64,000 nt of DNA from BJGV01 sp003230615. Lineage in GTDB: Bacteria > Pseudomonadota > Gammaproteobacteria > Burkholderiales > Nitrosomonadaceae. Positions 59,319-64,000 of this stretch are shown here, piece after piece. The notes under the pieces are model-generated. The model did not search any database and was not told the DNA's origin. It saw nothing but the letters and a program-made list of their open reading frames with translations. A program made the translations under genes and the position numbers. The stretch is from contig OY760140.1 of the NCBI GenBank assembly GCA_963663215.1, forward strand, positions 2,108,001 through 2,172,000. Direction: 5' to 3'. Within the stretch, counting starts at the first letter, position 1. Each line of letters begins with the position of its first letter.

Positions 59319-59469
59319 TATGCGATTTTGTAGTAGGTATCAATATGGCAACGATAGCACATTTTAATGTACTTCCTGTTTAACGTGGTTATACGCGAAT
59401 TTTTGTATCGAATAGTATAAAGAGCTATAATTTTAGCGCATCATCATAGATTATATTGAAAGGTTTGTT

Positions 59470-60006
59470 GTGAGTGATACTGAAGAAAATTCCTCTGGTA
59501 TTGATACACCGAAACAGTTGGTTACAGTTCTTCTGGCGGCTTTCGTATTTCCGATCACAATCGTCGTACTGCTGGCTCAGCTTGCAACGGGGGGTATTTT
59601 GTCAGATAAAAATGATCCTGCTATGTCGGGAGAAGCCATAGCTAAGCGACTTAAGCCTGTAGGTTCTTTGGTGCTCACAAGTACCTTGCCACAAGCTGGC
59701 GAGAAACTAAAGGAAAAAGCTATCCTGACAGTGACCATGCTACCAGGTGCGGCTTCTGGTGATACAGACAAGGTCAAGGTGGTCTATACAGCTAGCTGTG
59801 CTGCTTGCCATGCAAGTGGAGCTGCAGGTGCACCTAAGCTTGGAGATAAGAAGGCGTGGGCGCCGCGCATAAAGAGTGGGAACGACACGCTTTACAACAG
59901 TGCAATCAAAGGTAAGAAGGCGATGCCTGCCAAAGGTGGTAACGTAAGTTTGTCCGATGTCGATGTCATGGCGGTGGTAGATTACATGGTAAGTCAGGCA
60001 AAGTAA
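59470..60006 (+). CDS. Membrane-anchored cytochrome c5-type monohaem cytochrome
   Basis: 178 residues from a GTG at 59470 (reads MSDTEENS). One membrane helix lies at ~18-43 (VTVLLAAFVFPITIVVLLAQLATGG). A linker with ETASTLPQAGEKLKE-like sequence follows, then the haem site CAACH in YTASCAACHASGAAGAPKLG and a distal Met ligand in KKAMPAKGGN. The last ~85 residues are a standard cytochrome c5 domain (DVDVMAVVDYMVSQ). It is a periplasm-facing electron carrier, plausible between c554-type donors and terminal oxidase in an ammonia oxidiser, though the partner is not proven. It is separated from apaH by a terminator. Confidence 0.9.
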   Translation: MSDTEENSSGIDTPKQLVTVLLAAFVFPITIVVLLAQLATGGILSDKNDPAMSGEAIAKRLKPVGSLVLTSTLPQAGEKLKEKAILTVTMLPGAASGDTDKVKVVYTASCAACHASGAAGAPKLGDKKAWAPRIKSGNDTLYNSAIKGKKAMPAKGGNVSLSDVDVMAVVDYMVSQAK

Positions 60007-60035
60007 GTCCTGAGTAAATTAAATACATATTAAGC

Positions 60036-60066
60036 AAGGGGTGGTTTGGACTGCCCCTTATTTTTG
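60036..60066 (+). terminator. Rho-independent terminator after the cytochrome c5 gene
   Basis: AAGGGG (60036-60041) pairs with CCCCTT (60054-60059) around a 12-base loop, and a T-run follows at 60061-60065. It lies 30 bases after the cytochrome stop and before apaH. Confidence 0.7.
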
Positions 60067-60082
60067 GTAAGGTGTATTTTTC

Positions 60083-60910
60083 ATGACTACTTATGCGATC
60101 GGTGATTTACAAGGCCGTTACAATGAGTTTAGACAGCTCCTTGATCTGATCAATTTTAATCCAAAAGACAAATTGTGGCTGGTAGGGGATATCGTTAATC
60201 GTGGTCCAAATTCGCTATTTTTATTACGTTTTCTCAGAACAATAAGTGATGCCGTGGTTGTAGTACTTGGAAATCATGATTTGCACCTACTCATGGTTGC
60301 AGAAGGTTGTGCTAGGGCGCATCCTGGCGACACTCTGCAGGAAATTCTAAATGCATCTGATCGAGATGAGCTACTCCATTGGTTACAGCATCAGCGGTTG
60401 TTTTATGTGGACGGTGAATATGTCATGGTACACGCTGGCTTATTACCTTCATGGAGTGTAGCACTAGCCGCACAGCTTGCGCAGGAAGTTGAATCTGCTC
60501 TGCGTGATGAGAACCAAAAGAATTTTCGCAAATTCTGTTCTCATATGTATGGCAACCAGCCCGATCAATGGAACAACAATCTCAAAGGTTATGATCGTAT
60601 GCGGGTGGTCATCAATGCTATGACGCGTATGCGTGTGTGCACTCCTGAGGGAAAAATGGATTTTTCTTACAAGGGTCGGTTACGAGATATCCCAGTCGGT
60701 TATTTGCCTTGGTTCGAGGTACCAAATCGCGCTAGCAGGGAAGTAACTATCATTTGTGGACACTGGTCGGCACTGGCTTTGCAGGTGAGGCACAATCTGA
60801 TTGCCTTGGATACAGGTTGTATGTGGGGCGGAAACCTTACGGCTATTCGGTTGGAGGATAAGAAGATTTTCCAGGTACCTTGTGCGGTATTGGAAGGGAC
60901 AACGCATTAG
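60083..60910 (+). CDS. apaH: Symmetrical bis(5'-nucleosyl)-tetraphosphatase
   Basis: 275 residues. Metallophosphoesterase motifs in order: YAIGDLQGRYNEF (GDxxG, residues ~4-16), VGDIVNRGPNSL near 34-45, VVLGNHDLHLL near 63-73, YVMVHAGLLPSW near 114-125 and IICGHWSALALQ near 226. It hydrolyses Ap4A to two ADP and controls alarmone levels. It follows the terminator of the cytochrome gene. Its last 68 bases overlap the 3' end of the convergent acyltransferase gene. It is intact. Confidence 0.95.
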   Translation: MTTYAIGDLQGRYNEFRQLLDLINFNPKDKLWLVGDIVNRGPNSLFLLRFLRTISDAVVVVLGNHDLHLLMVAEGCARAHPGDTLQEILNASDRDELLHWLQHQRLFYVDGEYVMVHAGLLPSWSVALAAQLAQEVESALRDENQKNFRKFCSHMYGNQPDQWNNNLKGYDRMRVVINAMTRMRVCTPEGKMDFSYKGRLRDIPVGYLPWFEVPNRASREVTIICGHWSALALQVRHNLIALDTGCMWGGNLTAIRLEDKKIFQVPCAVLEGTTH

Positions 60911-61640
60911 CAATAGCCTGCTCCGTAGAACGTGCAAGTTCTCGCCGGTTTTTTCCATTACTGTTAATAGGATCAGAGAAGATTAATTCAGCATCAATCC
61001 ATGGTTGCTTAACTATTTGTCGCAATGATTCAAGCAATGAGATATTAACGTATACAGCTGCTTTGCTAATTTCTCCTGACGCATCGTAGTAACGGATTGC
61101 TATTGGGTATAGCAAAGCCTCGACTGCTACTGTAGATTGTAATAGTGACGCATGGAAATGCTGAAGGATGGTGCCATCACCAGTTTTGCCCTCCGGGAAT
61201 ACCGCGACCCAATCTCCAAGCGTGAGTGCATTCCCAATATCTTGGTTAATGCGAGCAGTATCTCTGCGTTTTGCACGCTCTATGAACAAAGTTCCTACAT
61301 TTCGGCTCAACCAGCCTAATAATGGCCAGTCGCGAATTTCTGATTTTGCGACGAAGCGGGCAGGACACACTGTATTGAGAGAATATACATCTAACCAAGA
61401 AATGTGATTGGCTATTAGCATTATTGGTTGATTTTTTGCTTCAGGTAGAGTGCCGCTGAAGCGTAATCTGATACCGAGAATTTTAAGTAGGCCCGCTGAC
61501 CATTTTTGCGCCATACGTTTTTGAACTGGTTGACTGACATGCGGATAAAATGCGGATTGCACCAATCCAGAAATGATGTGAAGCAGCAGACGAGTGGCAC
61601 GAAAAATTTGTGTCAGTTTGCTAGTAGTGGTGTTACTCAT
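60843..61640 (-). CDS. 1-acyl-sn-glycerol-3-phosphate acyltransferase (PlsC-like)
   Basis: 265 residues. N-terminal hydrophobic segment near 15-30. The acyltransferase motif I is IANHISWLDVYSL (NHxxxxD, near 76-88), followed by FVAKSEIRDWPLLGWLSR and motif II GTLFIERAKRRD, then motif III VAVFPEGKTGDG near 150. It adds the second acyl chain to lysophosphatidate, or may be an ornithine-lipid-type acyltransferase, which shares these motifs. Its 3' end overlaps apaH convergently by 68 bases. It is intact. Confidence 0.88.
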   Translation of the reverse strand: MSNTTTSKLTQIFRATRLLLHIISGLVQSAFYPHVSQPVQKRMAQKWSAGLLKILGIRLRFSGTLPEAKNQPIMLIANHISWLDVYSLNTVCPARFVAKSEIRDWPLLGWLSRNVGTLFIERAKRRDTARINQDIGNALTLGDWVAVFPEGKTGDGTILQHFHASLLQSTVAVEALLYPIAIRYYDASGEISKAAVYVNISLLESLRQIVKQPWIDAELIFSDPINSNGKNRRELARSTEQAIANALSLPIPHKVPGKSSYPPTE

Positions 61641-61830
61641 ATCCTATTATCACATCAATAATGATGAAAATCCTGAGAGATGGGGCTGCCGTATTTTTGT
61701 AATACATAACTGGGGAGAAGCCCGCAGCGACTAAACATATCATTTGGAATTATCATTAGTTTGCCAAATACAGTCGGCTATATTTAACAACAGATTCAGC
61801 AGAATCCTTACACTTATCTTGTGGTGACTT

Positions 61831-62766
61831 TTATAGAATACGGCTACCAAAAACCTCGAAATAGCGCTGATCAATTTCATCACTACTAAAGCTGTGATTC
61901 TGTCCGCCACGCTGTGTTATTTTTAGTGCCCCCATAAGCGAGCCAAGCTGCCCAGTAGTTTGCCAATCCATTTCGTTAGCGATGCCATAAAGTAGTCCTG
62001 CGCGGTAAGCATCGCCACACCCAGTCGGGTCAGCTTGTACATCTGACTTAACACATGGAATTTGAATTTGTTTACCATTGGAGTTAATCACAGATCCTTG
62101 TGAACCTTTTGTGATCACCAGTCCTTTGACAAGTTTTGCTAGTACCTTCAGTGTGCACCCAGTACGTTCCTGCAATAACTGGCCTTCATAGTCGTTAACC
62201 GTTATGTAATCAGCCTTTTCGATAAAATCAAGTAACTCTTCACCATTAAACATTGGTAATCCTTGACCAGGGTCGAACAAGAAAGGAATTCCAGATTCAT
62301 AGAACTCGCGCGCGTGCTGTACCATACCGTCACGTCCGTCTGGAGCAACGATGCCAAGCTCCACGTCCTTCGCGTCGTCTACATGATTTTGATGCGAGAA
62401 ATTCATCGCACCGGGGTGAAATGCGGTGATTTGGTTATCTGCTAGATCAGTAGTGATGAAAGCTTGTGCAGTAAATGTGTCTTCCACATGATGAACATGG
62501 GTTTGTACCAGATTTAATTTTTCTAACCGATGAGCATATGGTTGATAGTCATCACCAACTGCAGCCATGATAAGCGGGGACCCGCCTATCATTTGTAGGT
62601 TATAGGCGATGTTGCCAGCGCAGCCTCCAAATTCCCGTCGCATGTCTGGAACTAGAAAAGAGACATTCAGAATATGGATCTTTTCCGGTAAGATATGATT
62701 TTTAAAATGATCGTGAAATACCATAATAGTGTCGAAAGCAATTGATCCACAAATGAGAGTATGCAT
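61831..62766 (-). CDS. PfkB-family carbohydrate/nucleoside kinase
   Basis: 311 residues. N-terminal ICGSIAFDTIMVFHDHF, then FGGCAGNIAYNLQMIGGSPL (the first PfkB motif region, near 48-67). The second signature with the catalytic base is DPTGCGDAYRAGLLYGIAN near 245-265. Its long N-terminus with HVHHVEDTFTAQAFITTD resembles adenosine-kinase-like members. It phosphorylates a sugar or nucleoside hydroxyl with ATP in the cytoplasm; the substrate is not fixed by sequence. It lies 121 bases downstream of gcvPB in the same direction. It is intact. Confidence 0.87.
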   Translation of the reverse strand: MHTLICGSIAFDTIMVFHDHFKNHILPEKIHILNVSFLVPDMRREFGGCAGNIAYNLQMIGGSPLIMAAVGDDYQPYAHRLEKLNLVQTHVHHVEDTFTAQAFITTDLADNQITAFHPGAMNFSHQNHVDDAKDVELGIVAPDGRDGMVQHAREFYESGIPFLFDPGQGLPMFNGEELLDFIEKADYITVNDYEGQLLQERTGCTLKVLAKLVKGLVITKGSQGSVINSNGKQIQIPCVKSDVQADPTGCGDAYRAGLLYGIANEMDWQTTGQLGSLMGALKITQRGGQNHSFSSDEIDQRYFEVFGSRIL

Positions 62767-62886
62767 AGTTTTTTAGCGCAATATCAGAAAGCTGAATAAT
62801 GGAAGCGTTATAGTTGCTGACTCCGGGGATAGGGTTATTTTAATGGAACCGAGAATACAATGATTAGTCGGTATTCCATCAGAAAT

Positions 62887-64000
62887 TTACTGTTTCCAAG
62901 CTAAATCCAATTCGCGTGCGGCTTTGACTTCATCTAATCTGCGCACACTGGTAGTGTGGGGCGCGCCCTTTACTATTTCGGGTTGTTTGTGAGCCTCTAC
63001 CAAGATTTCCTTCATCGACACAACAAAGGCATCAAGGGTCTCCTTTGATTCGGTCTCAGCCGGTTCTATTAGCAAGCATTCTGGAACCAGTAGTGGAAAA
63101 TAAGTAGTAGGGGCATGGTAGCCTTTATCTAGCAATCGTTTGGCTACATTCATTGCAGTTACGCCGGTTTTTTCTTTCAGATCTTTTAGCGTGATAATAA
63201 ATTCATGGCTAGCTCGGCGAGTGGGATAAGCAATTTCAAATCCCGCTTTGCTCAATTCTGTCATCAAATAATTGGCGTTTAGTGTGGCGAACTCAGCTAC
63301 CCGATGCATACCTTCTGCTCCTAGCAAACGGGCATAGATATATGCTCGTAACAATACACCTGAATTACCCATATGCGCCGAAAATCTACCAATGGACTGT
63401 GGGATTTCTTTTTCTGTTAGCCAGCAATATGTTCCTTTTTCAAATGCTACTACTGGTACGGGTATGAACGGCAACAGCCTTTTTGCAACGCCAACAGGGG
63501 CAGAACCTGGACCACCTCCACCATGAGGGGTAGAAAATGTTTTGTGAAGGTTTATGTGAATTACATCAAAGCCCATATCTCCAGGTTTCACCTTACCTAG
63601 TATCGCATTCAGGTTTGCGCCGTCATAATACAACAACCCACCTGCCTGGTGGACAACTCTACTCATTTCCGTAATATTTTTCTCGAACACGCCAAGCGTG
63701 GAAGGGTTGGTTAACATCAACCCCGCTGTTTGTGGACCTACTGCTGCTTTCAAGGCGTCCATGTCGACATCACCTTCCTTGTCAGTAGAAATTTCTATTA
63801 CCTTGTAGCCGCACATCACCGCCGTTGCAGGGTTAGTGCCATGAGCAGCATCAGGCACGATAATTTCAGTGCGAGCATGATCCCCGCGTGATTCATGATA
63901 AGCCCGTATCATCGCTACACCGATAAGTTCGCCTTGTGCACCGGCCATTGGCGTAAGGCTTACACTGGTCATACCGGTCACATCCTTTAGTATTTCTTGT
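62887..64000 (-). CDS. gcvPB: Glycine dehydrogenase (decarboxylating) subunit 2, 3' part
   Basis: The frame is open off the right edge (reads QEILKDVTG before the first Met), so the N-terminal part of the protein, probably about 110-130 residues, is missing. The visible part has VSLTPMAGAQGELIGVAMIR, AAHGTNPATAVMCGYKVI, YDGANLNAILGKVKPGDMG and the PLP lysine in HINLHKTFSTPHGGGGPGSA. The tail is CLLIEPAETESKETLDAF. It is the second half of the split P-protein of the glycine cleavage system and works with GcvPA, GcvH and GcvT. It ends TAA at 62887. Confidence 0.95.
   Translation of the reverse strand, partial: QEILKDVTGMTSVSLTPMAGAQGELIGVAMIRAYHESRGDHARTEIIVPDAAHGTNPATAVMCGYKVIEISTDKEGDVDMDALKAAVGPQTAGLMLTNPSTLGVFEKNITEMSRVVHQAGGLLYYDGANLNAILGKVKPGDMGFDVIHINLHKTFSTPHGGGGPGSAPVGVAKRLLPFIPVPVVAFEKGTYCWLTEKEIPQSIGRFSAHMGNSGVLLRAYIYARLLGAEGMHRVAEFATLNANYLMTELSKAGFEIAYPTRRASHEFIITLKDLKEKTGVTAMNVAKRLLDKGYHAPTTYFPLLVPECLLIEPAETESKETLDAFVVSMKEILVEAHKQPEIVKGAPHTTSVRRLDEVKAARELDLAWKQ

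Overview
The window looks like a chromosomal segment of a Nitrosomonas-type ammonia-oxidising betaproteobacterium. The evidence is an adjacent pair of genes for a periplasmic four-haem cytochrome c554 (cycA) and a membrane-anchored NapC/NirT-type four-haem cytochrome with an acidic tail (cycB), both hallmarks of the hydroxylamine-oxidation chain, plus a cytochrome c5 and a proteobacterial ribF-ileS-lspA order. Base composition is low to moderate in GC. Family names are recalled from motifs and gene order; no database search was possible.

Region 1 (about 1-48,400) is a very large exopolysaccharide locus of the PEP-CTERM/exosortase-A type, almost all on the minus strand. From high to low coordinates it holds glycosyltransferases, a PaaK/CapK-like ligase, a methyltransferase, a flippase, an asparagine-synthase-like amidotransferase, an O-antigen ligase/polymerase-like protein and deacetylases. 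Next come the export core (chain-length protein, tyrosine kinase, Wza-like exporter, outer-membrane barrel, ATPase), then deacetylase, FemAB, two glycosyltransferases and a second amidotransferase, then a priming sugar transferase with the PrsK/PrsR two-component system. It ends with an AMP-ligase/PLP-decarboxylase/amidotransferase module and a carbamoyltransferase/SxtJ/DUF5989/SGNH/MBOAT module.

The locus is decaying. About 14 of its roughly 35 genes carry a frameshift or in-frame stop that I could reconstruct by reading through: MBOAT, DUF5989, a GNAT-like gene, the priming transferase, two amidotransferases, two glycosyltransferases, FemAB, the ATPase, the outer-membrane protein, the chain-length protein, the O-antigen ligase and the flippase. 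No exosortase gene is present where it normally sits. A wza-like gene lies inside a duplicated kinase/outer-membrane-protein junction. Two copies of a roughly 95-base upstream element with CRP-like palindromes lie in front of locus operons.

Region 2 (about 48,900-64,000) is housekeeping and respiratory: ribF, ileS, lspA, a PduO-type cobalamin adenosyltransferase, an rhlE-type helicase, an unknown membrane protein, cycB-cycA without hao, a GST-like gene, tRNA-Arg(CCG), cytochrome c5, apaH, an acyltransferase, a PfkB kinase and the 3' part of gcvPB. Every gene here reads intact, so the lesions in region 1 are more likely biological than a uniform sequencing artefact, although several sit in homopolymers and raw-read confirmation would settle it.
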